A DNA stretch of 64,000 nucleotides from an uncultured Roseicyclus sp. (GTDB taxonomy: Bacteria; Pseudomonadota; Alphaproteobacteria; Rhodobacterales; Rhodobacteraceae): the NCBI GenBank assembly GCA_937139335.1, contig CAKZPN010000036.1:83706-147705 (forward strand). Direction: 5' to 3'. The stretch's first letter is position 1. Each line of letters opens with the position of its first letter. The notes beneath the pieces are model-generated. The model was not told where the DNA came from and did no database searches. It was given only the letters and a program-made list of their open reading frames with translations. The position numbers and the translations under genes are program-made. Shown here piece after piece: positions 51,287 to 60,266 of this stretch.

Positions 51287-51613
51287 ATGACATCCCTTGC
51301 CGCCACACCGCCCCTTCCGGTCGCCGCCCCGGCGCATCCGCATGATCCGGCGCTGACCGCGCCCGACATCGGCGCAGCCGGAGTCACTGCCGTCACATCC
51401 GTCGCGGCCGCCCGGCACGATCCGGACCGCGCGCCGGATCCGACGACTGTGCCCGCGCCGCTGAAGGGCCTCGGCATCCCGCCGCTGAACACGCGGCAGG
51501 TCGGCGATTTCGACAAGATCGACGACCCGCCGCCACCGAAGGGCGTCGACCTGCCGGCCCGGCTGGCCGATCTCGACGCGCCGCCCGCGAACCGTGTGGA
51601 CCTGCGGCGCTAA
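51287..51613 (+). CDS. Proline/alanine-rich hypothetical protein
   Basis: 108 residues starting MTSLAATPPLPVAAPAHPHD. Low-complexity throughout, with no hydrophobic segment; the second half contains GLGIPPLNTRQVGDFDKIDDPPPPKGVD and ends RVDLRR. An AGGAGGCCCGAG site precedes the ATG, and a strong terminator follows. That flanking favours a real gene. Function unknown; probably disordered. Confidence 0.6.
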   Translation: MTSLAATPPLPVAAPAHPHDPALTAPDIGAAGVTAVTSVAAARHDPDRAPDPTTVPAPLKGLGIPPLNTRQVGDFDKIDDPPPPKGVDLPARLADLDAPPANRVDLRR

Positions 51614-51621
51614 AACACGAA

Positions 51622-51645
51622 CAGCCCCGGATCGCTCCGGGGCTG
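51622..51645. terminator. Bidirectional terminator hairpin
   Basis: CAGCCCCGGA-TCGC-TCCGGGGCTG is a perfect 10-bp stem with a tetraloop, between the stop of the Pro-rich gene (+) and the stop of the ABC substrate-binding gene (-), 22 bases further. It can serve both converging transcripts. Confidence 0.75.
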
Positions 51646-51667
51646 CCGCAGATCGCGGGACTTGGCC

Positions 51668-52651
51668 TCAGTTCGCAAGCGCCGCGTCGGTCACGGCGTG
51701 GGTCCAGGCGCCTTCGGGCTCGGTGGTGATGACCGCGTCGCCGCCTTCCAGCAACGTGCGCACCGTGCGCTCGTAGCTGTCCACGTCGAGCGTGCCGTCG
51801 CCGCCTTCGACCAGCAGCGCGATCTCGCCCATCATCCGGGTCTGGTGGGTTTCCGTCTGCGCGCCGGTCTCGTCATAGTCGAGCACGATCATCGCCGCCT
51901 CGTCCGGGTTCTCGGCCGCCCACTGCCAGCCGCGCATGGAGGCGCGCACGAAGCGGGTCATCTTGTCGAAGAACGCCGGATCTTCGAGGTTTTCCTCGAG
52001 CACCCAGATCCCATCCTCCAGCGTGTCGACCCCGTATTCGGAATAGCGGAAGGTCACCAGTTCGTCCGGCGACACGCCGGCGTCGATGATCTGCCAGTAC
52101 TCGTTGTAGGTCATGGTCGAGATGCAATCGGCCTGCCGCTGCAGCAGCGGGTCGACGTTGAAGCCTGCCTGAAGCAGCGTGACACCGCTCTCCGAGCCGT
52201 CGACCGGGATGCCGAGCTGGTTCATCCAGCCGAGAAACGGGTATTCGTTGCCGAAGAACCAGTGCGCGACCGTGTGGCCGGCGAGGTCCGCAGGCTCCTC
52301 GATGCCGGCGTCGGCCCAGCAGGTCAGCTGCAGGCCCGAGCGAACGAAGGGCTGGGCGATGTTCACCACCGGCAACCCGCGCTCGCGCGCGGCCAGCGCC
52401 GAGGGCATCCAGTTCAGCATCGCGTCCGCGCCGCCGCCCGCCAGCACCTGCGGCGGTGCGATGTCGGGACCGCCGGGCAGGATGGTGACATCGAGGTTCT
52501 CTTCCTCGTAATAGCCATTCTCGAGCGCCACGTAGTAGCCCGCGAACTGGGCCTGCGTGACCCATTGCAGTTGCAGCCGCACCTCGTCCTGCGCCTGCGC
52601 CGCGGTGGCGGCGAGGCCCAGAGCCAGGGCCGGGATCAGTGTCTTTTTCAT
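51668..52651 (-). CDS. ABC transporter substrate-binding protein (NMT1/THI5-like)
   Basis: 327 residues with a Sec signal (MKKTLIPALALGLAATAAQAQ). The NMT1/THI5-like fold is visible as VRLQLQWVTQAQFAGYYVALENGYYEEENLDVTILPGGPDI, then LAGGGADAMLNWMPSALAARERGLPVVNIAQPF. Members bind hydroxymethylpyrimidines, riboflavin or related bases in the periplasm. It is the last gene of the pyrimidine operon, so uracil, thymine or a related ring is the likely ligand by context. Confidence 0.9.
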   Translation of the reverse strand: MKKTLIPALALGLAATAAQAQDEVRLQLQWVTQAQFAGYYVALENGYYEEENLDVTILPGGPDIAPPQVLAGGGADAMLNWMPSALAARERGLPVVNIAQPFVRSGLQLTCWADAGIEEPADLAGHTVAHWFFGNEYPFLGWMNQLGIPVDGSESGVTLLQAGFNVDPLLQRQADCISTMTYNEYWQIIDAGVSPDELVTFRYSEYGVDTLEDGIWVLEENLEDPAFFDKMTRFVRASMRGWQWAAENPDEAAMIVLDYDETGAQTETHQTRMMGEIALLVEGGDGTLDVDSYERTVRTLLEGGDAVITTEPEGAWTHAVTDAALAN

Positions 52652-52690
52652 TGTCTACCCTCCAGTTGGTTCAGTCTTGTTGTCGTCTGC

Positions 52691-53608
52691 TCAGCCCCGC
52701 CGTTGGGATGGGTGCCAGAAGGTCAGCCGGCGCTCGACCAGCGCGACGAGGCCGTAGAACCCCGATCCGGCCAGTGCTGCGACGGCAATCTCGGCCCAGA
52801 CCATATCCATGGCCAGCCGCCCCATCTCGATTTTTATCCGAAAGCCCATTCCGACCGTGGGAGAGCCGAAAAATTCGGCGACAATCGCCCCGATCAGCGC
52901 AAGCGTCGTGCAGATCTTCAACCCGTTGAAGATGAAGGGCAGCGCGGAGGGCAGGCGCAGCTTCATCAGGGTCTGGCCGTAGCTGGCGGCGTAGGTCTGC
53001 ATCAGGTCGCGCTGCATCGCGTCCGACGCCTTCAGCCCCTGCACGCAATTGACCAGCATGGGGAAGAACACCATCGCCACGACCACCGCCGATTTCGACT
53101 GCCAGCCGAAGCCGAACCACATCACGAAGATCGGTGCGGTGCCGACGATGGGCAGGGCCGCGATGAAATTGCCGACGGGCAGCAGCCCGCGTTGCAGGAA
53201 GCCCGAGCGGTCGACGGCGAGCGCGGCCAGGAACGCGCCGCCGCAGCCGAGGATGTAGCCCGCGAGCGCGCCCTTCAGGATCGTCTGCCGGAAATCGGCC
53301 CAGAGGATGTCGGTCTCCGTCACCATCCGCGCCCAGATCGCCGAGGGCGCGGGCAAGATGACGAAGCTGATGTCGTAAAGCCGCACCGACAGCTCCCACA
53401 GGACCAGCAGCGTCACCCCGAAGATCAGCGGCACGATGAGGCGCAGGCCCGACACGGCGACCCGGTTCGCCAGTACCGCGTTCAGTGCCCAGGCGCCGAA
53501 CCAGACAGCGAGGATCAGGGCCAGCCGCGCATCGGTCAGCATCGCCAGCGCGATCAGCGCGGCGCCAAGCGCGGGCAGCGTCCAGGGGGGCATCACCGTT
53601 GCCCTCAT
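52691..53608 (-). CDS. ABC transporter permease, pyrimidine-type
   Basis: 305 residues with about seven helices. The binding-protein-dependent permease signature is present as the EAA-like loop YGQTLMKLRLPSALPFIFNGLKI, and RVAV..LRLIVPLIFGVTLLVLWELSVRLYDISFVILPAPSAIW is typical of the TauC/SsuC family used with NMT1 proteins. Its ATG overlaps the stop of the partner permease by four bases. Confidence 0.9.
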   Translation of the reverse strand: MRATVMPPWTLPALGAALIALAMLTDARLALILAVWFGAWALNAVLANRVAVSGLRLIVPLIFGVTLLVLWELSVRLYDISFVILPAPSAIWARMVTETDILWADFRQTILKGALAGYILGCGGAFLAALAVDRSGFLQRGLLPVGNFIAALPIVGTAPIFVMWFGFGWQSKSAVVVAMVFFPMLVNCVQGLKASDAMQRDLMQTYAASYGQTLMKLRLPSALPFIFNGLKICTTLALIGAIVAEFFGSPTVGMGFRIKIEMGRLAMDMVWAEIAVAALAGSGFYGLVALVERRLTFWHPSQRRG

Positions 53609-54594
53609 GCCTGAGCCCCCATGCGTTTCAGAGTGAATTTTTCCAGCACGCCCAGCAAGATCACCAACGCCGCCGCGCAGATCGCGGCCATGAACAGCGC
53701 CGACCAGATCTGGATCGTCTGGCCGTAATAGCTGCCGGTGAGCAGCCGCGCACCGAGGCCGAAGCGGGCACCCGTAGGCAGTTCCGCCACGATGGTGCCG
53801 ACCAGCGCCGCGGCGATGGAGACCTTGAGCGAGGTGAAGAGGAACGGCACCGAGGCCGGCAGGCGCAGCTTCCAGAAGGTCTGGCCGCGGCTGGCCGACC
53901 AGGTCCGCATCAGGTCGAGGTCCATGACCCTCGGGCTGCGCAGCCCCGCCACCATGCCGACGACGACCGGGAAAAAGCTCAGGTAGGCCGAGATCAGCGC
54001 CTTGGGCACCAGCAGCTTGGTATCCTCGCTGATGATCCCGGCGCTGACGGCATTGTTCAGCGCCGGCAGGTTCGACACCACCACCACGATGATCGGCGCG
54101 ATGGCGAGGATCGGGATGGTTTGCGACGCGATGGCCCAGGGCATGACGCTCATGTCCATCGCGCGCGAATGCACGATGCCGACGGCGAGCAGGATACCGA
54201 GGAACGTGCCGATCAGGAAGCCGAGCAGCGTGGGCCAAAGCGTGTGATAGGCGTGAAACAGCAGGTTGCGCGGGTTGCCCTGCATCTCGCCGCGCCGCTC
54301 GCGCATCACCGGCTCGCCCACGGTGGTGTTCCAGATCTCGGCGAATACCTGGTGCGGGGCGGGCAGCACCGGGCGTTCCTGCGTCATCGTCGCCGCCACG
54401 ATCTCCATCGTGGTCATCTCGAGATCCTGCCGCTGGATCTGGTCCAGCGTCCAGGCGCGGTTCATCATCACCGAGGCCGCGTACCAGATCGCGACGATGG
54501 CCAGCACGACGGTCAGCACTGGCAGAACCGCCCCCGACACCGCGCCAAAGGCACGCGCGCCGCGGGACGGCGCCATATCCGCGACCGCGCTCAT
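53605..54594 (-). CDS. ABC transporter permease, partner
   Basis: 329 residues, six or more helices. GQTFWKLRLPASVPFLFTSLKVSIAAALVGTIVAELPTGA is the permease EAA region. An unusual periplasmic insertion of about 60 residues after the first helix (MMNRAWTLDQIQRQDLEMTTMEIVAATMTQERPVLPAP) is seen in relatives of this transporter. Overlaps with both neighbours by four bases indicate translational coupling within the transporter set. Confidence 0.9.
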   Translation of the reverse strand: MSAVADMAPSRGARAFGAVSGAVLPVLTVVLAIVAIWYAASVMMNRAWTLDQIQRQDLEMTTMEIVAATMTQERPVLPAPHQVFAEIWNTTVGEPVMRERRGEMQGNPRNLLFHAYHTLWPTLLGFLIGTFLGILLAVGIVHSRAMDMSVMPWAIASQTIPILAIAPIIVVVVSNLPALNNAVSAGIISEDTKLLVPKALISAYLSFFPVVVGMVAGLRSPRVMDLDLMRTWSASRGQTFWKLRLPASVPFLFTSLKVSIAAALVGTIVAELPTGARFGLGARLLTGSYYGQTIQIWSALFMAAICAAALVILLGVLEKFTLKRMGAQA

Positions 54595-54926
54595 CCCTGC
54601 CCCCGCTGCGGCCAGACGATCAGCGCAACCGCGATGATGCCAAGGGCCAGCCCCGCCGCCTGCTGCAGCGTCGGGCGCTCGCCGAAGACGGTAAGCCCCA
54701 CGGCGCTGGCCAGCACCAGTTGCAGCACCGCCGACACCGAGATCGCGACCGCCATGCCGCTTTCGCGCATCAGCCGCACCATCATCAGGTTGCCGAGCGT
54801 GTAGAGGATAAGCGCCACGACCAGCACGCCGAGCTTGCCGTTGTCGACGTAGGAGCGGAGCGAGACGCTCGCGGCCAGGAACACCGCCATCGCGCCGGAC
54901 AGCCAGAGCATCAGACCTGCGCCCAT
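54591..54926 (-). CDS. Four-helix EamA/SMR-like membrane protein
   Basis: 111 residues in four hydrophobic helices, about half of an EamA (DMT) transporter or a full small multidrug-resistance unit: LWLSGAMAVFLAASVSLRSYV, then VALILYTLGNLMMVRLMRESGM, then VLQLVLASAVGLTVFGERPTLQQAAGLALGIIAVALIVWP. GERPT is the typical EamA loop. It lies inside the ABC importer operon, coupled to the permease, so it may export a degradation product. Role inferred only from context. Confidence 0.82.
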   Translation of the reverse strand: MGAGLMLWLSGAMAVFLAASVSLRSYVDNGKLGVLVVALILYTLGNLMMVRLMRESGMAVAISVSAVLQLVLASAVGLTVFGERPTLQQAAGLALGIIAVALIVWPQRGQG

Positions 54927-54935
54927 CGTGCCCCC

Positions 54936-55757
54936 TCAGTCGTCATAGGCATGCCCCGCGCGCAGCCCCTCGCGGACGCGGTGGGCGATGGCGAGAAATT
55001 CCGGCGTGTCGCGGATGTCGAGCGGGCGGTCCCGCGGTAGGTCGCTCTCGATGATGTCGGTGATCCGGCCGGGACGCGGGCTCATCACGACGATCTTCGT
55101 CGAGAGATAGACCGCCTCCGGGATCGAATGGGTGACGAAGCCGATGGTCTTTTCCGTCCGCGCCCAGAGTTTCAGCAGTTGCTCGTTCAGGTGGTCGCGC
55201 ACGATCTCGTCCAGCGCGCCGAAGGGCTCGTCCATCAGCAGGATGTCGGCGTCGAAGGCGAGCGCGCGCGCGATCGACGCGCGCTGCTGCATCCCGCCCG
55301 AGAGCTGCCAGGGGAACCGCTTGCCGAACCCTTCCAGATCAACCAGTTGCAGCACGTTGCTGACGCGCTTTTCCTGCTCGGCCCTGTCGAAGCCCATGAT
55401 CTCCAGCGGAAGCTTGATGTTCTGCTCGATCGTCCGCCAGGGGTAGAGACCGGCGGCCTGGAAGACGTAGCCATAAGCCCGGTTCCGCCGTGCCTCGTCC
55501 GGCGTCATGCCGTTCACGGTGATGCTGCCGCCCGTCGGATGCTCCAGCGCCGCGATGACGCGCAGCAAGGTGGTCTTGCCGCAACCCGACGGGCCGATGA
55601 AGCTGACGAACTCGCCCTTGTTGATGGTCAGGGAGACGTCGCGCAGCGCCTGCACCGGGCCGTCCGCGGTCTGGAAGGTAAGGTCGAGATCTTGCGCCAC
55701 GATCACAGAGACCTGCGGGGCGATGTTGCTGTGAACGGATGCGGCCGGCTGCACCAT
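54936..55757 (-). CDS. ABC transporter ATP-binding protein, pyrimidine-type
   Basis: 273 residues. Walker A is GPSGCGKTTLLRV, the ABC signature is WQLSGGMQQRASIARAL, Walker B is ADILLMDEPFGALD, and the switch His is in FVTHSIPEAV. It belongs to the SsuB/TauB-like class that energises NMT1-type importers. Its ATG overlaps the TAA of the dihydropyrimidinase by one base. Confidence 0.95.
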   Translation of the reverse strand: MVQPAASVHSNIAPQVSVIVAQDLDLTFQTADGPVQALRDVSLTINKGEFVSFIGPSGCGKTTLLRVIAALEHPTGGSITVNGMTPDEARRNRAYGYVFQAAGLYPWRTIEQNIKLPLEIMGFDRAEQEKRVSNVLQLVDLEGFGKRFPWQLSGGMQQRASIARALAFDADILLMDEPFGALDEIVRDHLNEQLLKLWARTEKTIGFVTHSIPEAVYLSTKIVVMSPRPGRITDIIESDLPRDRPLDIRDTPEFLAIAHRVREGLRAGHAYDD

Positions 55758-57211
55758 TACACCCCGGTCGCCGGGATGCCCGTGCGGCTCACCGGGCGCG
55801 GCGCGGTCAGCTCTTTCCAGGTCGAGCGCGCGCGGTTCACGGTGCCGTTGCCGGGGCGTTTCACGAACTCTCCATGCCCCTCCTGCGTGCGGATCTCGCC
55901 GTCATGGACAGCGACATGCCCGCGCGTCAGCGTGAAACGCGGCAGGCCCTTCACGGCATGCCCCTCGAACACGTTGTAATCGATCGCCGATTGCTGCGTG
56001 CCGGCGGTGATGGTCTTTTCCTTCTCGGGGTCCCAGACCACGATATCGGCATCCGCCCCCACCAGGATCGCGCCCTTTTTCGGGTAGCAATTCAGGATCT
56101 TGGCGATGTTCGTCGAGGTAACGGCCACGAATTCGTTGGGCGTCAGCCGCCCGGTCGCGACGCCATGGGTCCAGAGCATCGGCATCCGGTCCTCGAGCCC
56201 GCCGGTGCCGTTCGGGATCTTGGAGAAATCGCCGACGCCGTAACGTTTCTGCTCGGTCGAGAAGGCGCAATGGTCGGTGGCGACCACGCTCAGCGAGCCC
56301 GACATCAGCCCGGCCCAAAGGCTGTCCTGGTGCTTCTTGTTGCGGAACGGCGGCGACATCACCCGGCGCGCGGCATGGTCCCAGTCGGGGTTGAAATACT
56401 CGCTCTCGTCCAACGTCAGGTGCTGGATCAGCGGCTCGCCCCAGACCCGCTTGCCCTGCTGGCGCGCGCGGCGGATCGCCTCGTGCGAATCTTCGGACGA
56501 GACGTGCACGACGTAGAGCGGCACGCCCGCCATGTCGGCGATCATGATGGCGCGGTTCGTCGCCTCGCCCTCGACCTGCGCCGGGCGGGAATAGGCGTGC
56601 GCCTCCGGCCCGGTGTTGCCCTCGGCCAGCAGTTTCGCGGTCAGCTCCGCCACCACATCGCCGTTTTCCGCATGGACCAGCGCGATGCCACCGAGGTCGG
56701 CCAAGCGATTGAACGACGCGAACATCTCGTCGTCATTGACCATGAGCGCGCCCTTGTAGGCCATGAAATGCTTGAACGTGTTGATGCCGCGATCCTCGAT
56801 CACGGGTTTCATCTCGTCGAACACCTGCTCGCCCCACCAGGTCACGGCCATGTGGTAGGAATAGTCGCAGTTGGCGCGGCCGGACTTGTTGTCCCACATC
56901 TGCAGCGCGTCGAGCAGGCCCTGGCCGGGCGCGGGCAGCGCGAAATCGACCACCATCGTGGTGCCGCCCGCAAGCGCGGCGCGGGTACCGCTCTCGAAAT
57001 CATCGGTGGAATAGGTGCCCATGAAGGGCATCTCCAGATGGGTGTGCGGGTCGATGCCGCCGGGCATGACATAGCAGCCGGTGGCGTCCAGCACCTCGTC
57101 GCCCGTCAGGCCCTGCCCGATCTCGACGATCCGGCCGCCCTCGACCAGCACATCCGCCGCGTAGCTCAGGTCCGCGGTGACGACCGTGCCGCCCTTGATC
57201 ACCGTGCTCAT
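55757..57211 (-). CDS. hydA: Dihydropyrimidinase (D-hydantoinase)
   Basis: 484 residues of the cyclic amidohydrolase family. GGIDPHTHLEMPFMGT provides the metal-binding HxH, FKHFMAYKGALMV the carbamylated Lys that bridges two zinc ions, and VHVSSEDSHEAIRRARQQG the later His. It opens dihydrouracil or dihydrothymine to N-carbamoyl-beta-alanine or N-carbamoyl-beta-aminoisobutyrate, the second step of reductive pyrimidine degradation. The preceding and following steps are encoded next to it. Confidence 0.95.
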   Translation of the reverse strand: MSTVIKGGTVVTADLSYAADVLVEGGRIVEIGQGLTGDEVLDATGCYVMPGGIDPHTHLEMPFMGTYSTDDFESGTRAALAGGTTMVVDFALPAPGQGLLDALQMWDNKSGRANCDYSYHMAVTWWGEQVFDEMKPVIEDRGINTFKHFMAYKGALMVNDDEMFASFNRLADLGGIALVHAENGDVVAELTAKLLAEGNTGPEAHAYSRPAQVEGEATNRAIMIADMAGVPLYVVHVSSEDSHEAIRRARQQGKRVWGEPLIQHLTLDESEYFNPDWDHAARRVMSPPFRNKKHQDSLWAGLMSGSLSVVATDHCAFSTEQKRYGVGDFSKIPNGTGGLEDRMPMLWTHGVATGRLTPNEFVAVTSTNIAKILNCYPKKGAILVGADADIVVWDPEKEKTITAGTQQSAIDYNVFEGHAVKGLPRFTLTRGHVAVHDGEIRTQEGHGEFVKRPGNGTVNRARSTWKELTAPRPVSRTGIPATGV

Positions 57212-57241
57212 GTCATCTCTCCCCGGCTGGTTTCGCGTGGC

Positions 57242-57499
57242 TCAAATTGCGGGCGTCCTGACGCAGATCATCCGGTCGTCCCGCGTCATCAGCGGCAAAA
57301 AGGTCGTCTCGACCCGGCCCTCGTAGCGGTACCAGTAGCAGCCGTCGCTCTCGAGCCGGACCTGGCTCAGATCCTGGCCGGGTGCCGCCAGCGCGCGCAC
57401 TTCCTCGTTCAGTTCCTCGGTTTCGCCCTCGGGCGTGGCCGAGACACAGGCCGCCAGTCCCAAAATCGCGGCAAGACCCGCATATCGTACCAGTTTCAT
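57242..57499 (-). CDS. 85-residue lipoprotein within the pyrimidine operon
   Basis: A signal peptide with lipobox LAAC (residues about 5-18) followed by a 65-residue mature part with two Cys (DGCYWYRYEGRVETTFLPL, and CVRTPAI at the end) that could form a disulfide. Its ATG overlaps the stop of the beta-ureidopropionase gene (ATGA) and it lies 30 bases before hydA. Conserved placement suggests a role in uptake or at the envelope, but nothing is known. Confidence 0.8.
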   Translation of the reverse strand: MKLVRYAGLAAILGLAACVSATPEGETEELNEEVRALAAPGQDLSQVRLESDGCYWYRYEGRVETTFLPLMTRDDRMICVRTPAI

Positions 57500-58746
57500 T
57501 CAACAATCTCCGCAGTTTCCACGACAGCGTGGAACAATACATTGGCGCCGGCACTGGCCCAGGCGGGGCTGATCTCCTCCGCCTCGTTGTGGCTCAGCCC
57601 GTCTTCGCAAGGGCACATGATCATCGTGGTGGGGTAGATCCGGTTGATCCAGCACGCGTCATGCCCCGCCCCCGACACGATATCCATGTGACTGTAGCCC
57701 AGACGTTCGGCCGCGTCACGCACCCGGCCCACGAGCGTCTCGTCGAAGGCCGGCGGGTCGAAGAAACCGACCACCTCGGCGCTGAACTTGACGCCGACTT
57801 CGGCGCAGAGACCGGGCGCGCGGGCGTTCAGCTCGGCAACCATTTCCTCAAGCGTTTCAAGGATATGACTGCGGAAATCCACGGTGAAGACGATCTTTTC
57901 CGGGATGATGTTGCGGCTGTTGGGGTAGACGTCGATATGGCCGATGGCGCCGACCGCGTTGGGCTGGTGGCGCATCGCGATCTCGTGCACCAATTCGGTC
58001 ACCTTCGCCAGCCCGCGACCGGCATTGCGGCGCATGTACATCGGCGTGGACCCCGTGTGCTGACCCTTGCCGGTGACGGTGCATTCGATCCAGCGCAAAC
58101 CCTGCCCGTGGGTCACGACGCCGACGTCCTTGCCCTCAGCCTCGAGGATCGGGCCCTGCTCGATGTGCAGCTCGAAGAACGCGTGCATCTTGCGCGCGCC
58201 GACCTTCTCGGAGCCCTTCCAGCCGATCCTCTGCAATTCCTCTCCGAATTTCAACCCCTTGGCGTCGGTGCGCGCATAGGCCCAATCCTGGTCCAGGACC
58301 CCGGCGAAGACGCCCGAGGCCAGCATGGCGGGGGCAAATCGCGTGCCCTCCTCGTTGGTCCAGTTGGTCACGACGATGGGGTGCTTCGTCTTGATGTCGA
58401 GGTCGTTCAGCGTGCGCACCACCTCCAGCCCCGCCAGCACGCCGAGCACCCCGTCGTATTTCCCGCCCGTGGGCTGGGTGTCGAGGTGGCTTCCGACATA
58501 GACCGGCAGGGCATCGGGGTCGGTGCCGGGACGGGTCGCGAACATCGTGCCCATCTCGTCGACGCCGAGGCTCATCCCCGCCGCCTCGCACCAGGATTGG
58601 AACAGCGCGCGCCCCTCGGCATCCTCGTCGGTCAGCGTCTGGCGGTTGTTGCCCCCGGCGATGCCCGGCCCGATCTGCGCCATCTCCATCAGCGCATCCC
58701 AGAGCCTTTCGCCGTTGATGGTCATGTTCTCGCCGGGTGACGGCAT
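57496..58746 (-). CDS. Beta-ureidopropionase / N-carbamoyl-amino acid hydrolase (HyuC/AmaB type)
   Basis: 416 residues of the M20 Zn-dependent amidohydrolase family. GSHLDTQPTGGKYDGVLGVLAGLEV holds metal ligands, then TNEEGTRFAPAMLASGVFAG, then FELHIEQGPILE, MYMRRNAGRGL and a His in SGAGHDACWINRI. Such enzymes hydrolyse N-carbamoyl-beta-alanine to beta-alanine, CO2 and ammonia; allantoate amidohydrolase is an alternative. Context with hydA and PreTA favours the pyrimidine role. Confidence 0.93.
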   Translation of the reverse strand: MPSPGENMTINGERLWDALMEMAQIGPGIAGGNNRQTLTDEDAEGRALFQSWCEAAGMSLGVDEMGTMFATRPGTDPDALPVYVGSHLDTQPTGGKYDGVLGVLAGLEVVRTLNDLDIKTKHPIVVTNWTNEEGTRFAPAMLASGVFAGVLDQDWAYARTDAKGLKFGEELQRIGWKGSEKVGARKMHAFFELHIEQGPILEAEGKDVGVVTHGQGLRWIECTVTGKGQHTGSTPMYMRRNAGRGLAKVTELVHEIAMRHQPNAVGAIGHIDVYPNSRNIIPEKIVFTVDFRSHILETLEEMVAELNARAPGLCAEVGVKFSAEVVGFFDPPAFDETLVGRVRDAAERLGYSHMDIVSGAGHDACWINRIYPTTMIMCPCEDGLSHNEAEEISPAWASAGANVLFHAVVETAEIVE

Positions 58747-58783
58747 GGTTATCCTTTCGTTCGCAACATCTTGGAGCGCGACC

Positions 58784-60115
58784 TTAATGCAGACGTTTAA
58801 GGATGCCCCGCAACGTGCCGAAGAGCGTGTCGATATCCGATTTCTCGATGATCAGCGGCGGGCTGAGGGCGATGATGTCGCCGGTGGTGCGGATCAACAG
58901 GCCCTTGTCATAGGCGTCGAGGAAGGCGGTGAAGGCGCGCTTGGTCGGCTCGCCCGCGATCGGCTCCAGCTCGATCCCCGCGATCAGGCCCATGTTGCGC
59001 AGGTCGATCACATGCGGGCAGTCGGTGAGGCTGTGCACCGCATCCTCCCAATAGGGCGCCAGCTCCGCCGCGCGCTCGAACAGACCCTCCTCGCGGTAGG
59101 TCTCCAGCGTTGCGAGCCCGGCGGCCGAGGCGATCGGGTTGCCCGAATAGGTATAGCCGTGGAACAGCTCGATCACATGCTCCGGGCCCTGCATGAAGGC
59201 GTCGTGGATCTCCTTCGTGGCGAGCACCGCGCCCATCGGGATCACGCCGTTGGTCAGGCCCTTGGCGCAGGTGATCATGTCGGGCATCACCCCGAAATGG
59301 TCGGCGGCAAACGGGCTGCCGAGCCTGCCGAAGCCGGTGATGACCTCGTCGAAGATCAACAGGATGCCGTGCTTCGTGCAGATCGCGCGCAGCTTTTCCA
59401 GATAGCCCTTGGGCGGCATCAAGACGCCGGTGGAGCCCGCCATCGGCTCCACGATCACGGCGGCGATGGTCTCGGGCCCGTGCAGCGCCACGATCCGCTC
59501 CAGCTCGTCGGCCAGCTCCGCGCCATGTTCCGGCTGGCCGCGCGAAAACGCGTTCTTGGCGGGCAGATGCGTGTGCGGCAGGTGGTCGACACCGGTCAGC
59601 ATCGTGCCGAAGAACTTGCGGTTGTTGACGATCCCGCCCACGGAAATGCCGCCGAAGCCGACCCCGTGATAACCGCGCTCGCGCCCGATCAGCCGCGTCC
59701 GCGTGCCCTGGCCGATGGCGCGCTGGTAGGCGAGCGCGATCTTCAGCGCGGTATCAACCGCCTCGGAGCCGGAATTGGTGAAGAAGACATGCTCGAACCG
59801 CTCGGGCGCCATGTCGCGCAGCCGCGTCGCCAGCTCGAAGGCCTTGGGGTGGCCCATCTGGAACGCCGGCGCGTAGTCCAGCTCGCCGGCCTGCTTGCGG
59901 ATCGCCTCGACGATCTTCGGCCGGTTGTGGCCCGCGTTGCAGCACCAGAGCCCCGCGGTGCCGTCCAGAACCTCACGCCCGTCCGCGGTCTTGTAATGCA
60001 TCCGGTCCGCCGAGACCATCATCCGGGGCGCCTGCTTGAACTGGCGGTTCGCGGTGAACGGCATCCAGAACGCGGACAGATCGTTCGGCACCGGGTTGGA
60101 ACGGTCGAGGGCCAT
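58784..60115 (-). CDS. Omega-amino acid:pyruvate aminotransferase (class III)
   Basis: 443 residues. LLIFDEVITGFGRLG carries the PLP-binding Asp, and the PLP Lys lies in DMITCAKGLTNGVIPMGAVL. FTNSGSEAVDTALKIAL is the class III cofactor region. The start, LSAFWMPFTANRQFKQAPRMMV, is typical of beta-alanine/omega-amino acid:pyruvate transaminases. It would convert beta-alanine to malonate semialdehyde, completing the pathway. It is the first gene of the minus-strand operon downstream of the RutR operator. Confidence 0.94.
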   Translation of the reverse strand: MALDRSNPVPNDLSAFWMPFTANRQFKQAPRMMVSADRMHYKTADGREVLDGTAGLWCCNAGHNRPKIVEAIRKQAGELDYAPAFQMGHPKAFELATRLRDMAPERFEHVFFTNSGSEAVDTALKIALAYQRAIGQGTRTRLIGRERGYHGVGFGGISVGGIVNNRKFFGTMLTGVDHLPHTHLPAKNAFSRGQPEHGAELADELERIVALHGPETIAAVIVEPMAGSTGVLMPPKGYLEKLRAICTKHGILLIFDEVITGFGRLGSPFAADHFGVMPDMITCAKGLTNGVIPMGAVLATKEIHDAFMQGPEHVIELFHGYTYSGNPIASAAGLATLETYREEGLFERAAELAPYWEDAVHSLTDCPHVIDLRNMGLIAGIELEPIAGEPTKRAFTAFLDAYDKGLLIRTTGDIIALSPPLIIEKSDIDTLFGTLRGILKRLH

Positions 60116-60172
60116 CGCGGCATTCCCTGTCTTGCCGGTCCGGTCGCGCGCCGCCGAACCGCTGGATTGTTT

Positions 60173-60188
60173 TTGACCAATTGGTCAA
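60173..60188. promoter_or_regulatory. RutR operator (perfect palindrome)
   Basis: TTGACCAATTGGTCAA is a perfect 16-bp palindrome and matches the RutR consensus TTGACCA-N2-TGGTCAA known from Escherichia coli. It sits between the aminotransferase start (60115) and rutR (60267), so one dimer could control both divergent units. The TTGACC half also resembles a -35 element. Confidence 0.9.
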
Positions 60189-60266
60189 GGCCACGCTAGC
60201 AGAGGCGCCATGCCAGTCAACGGCCCGATCGGAACATCGCCCGGATTGTCCGTGAGGGGACGCGCA

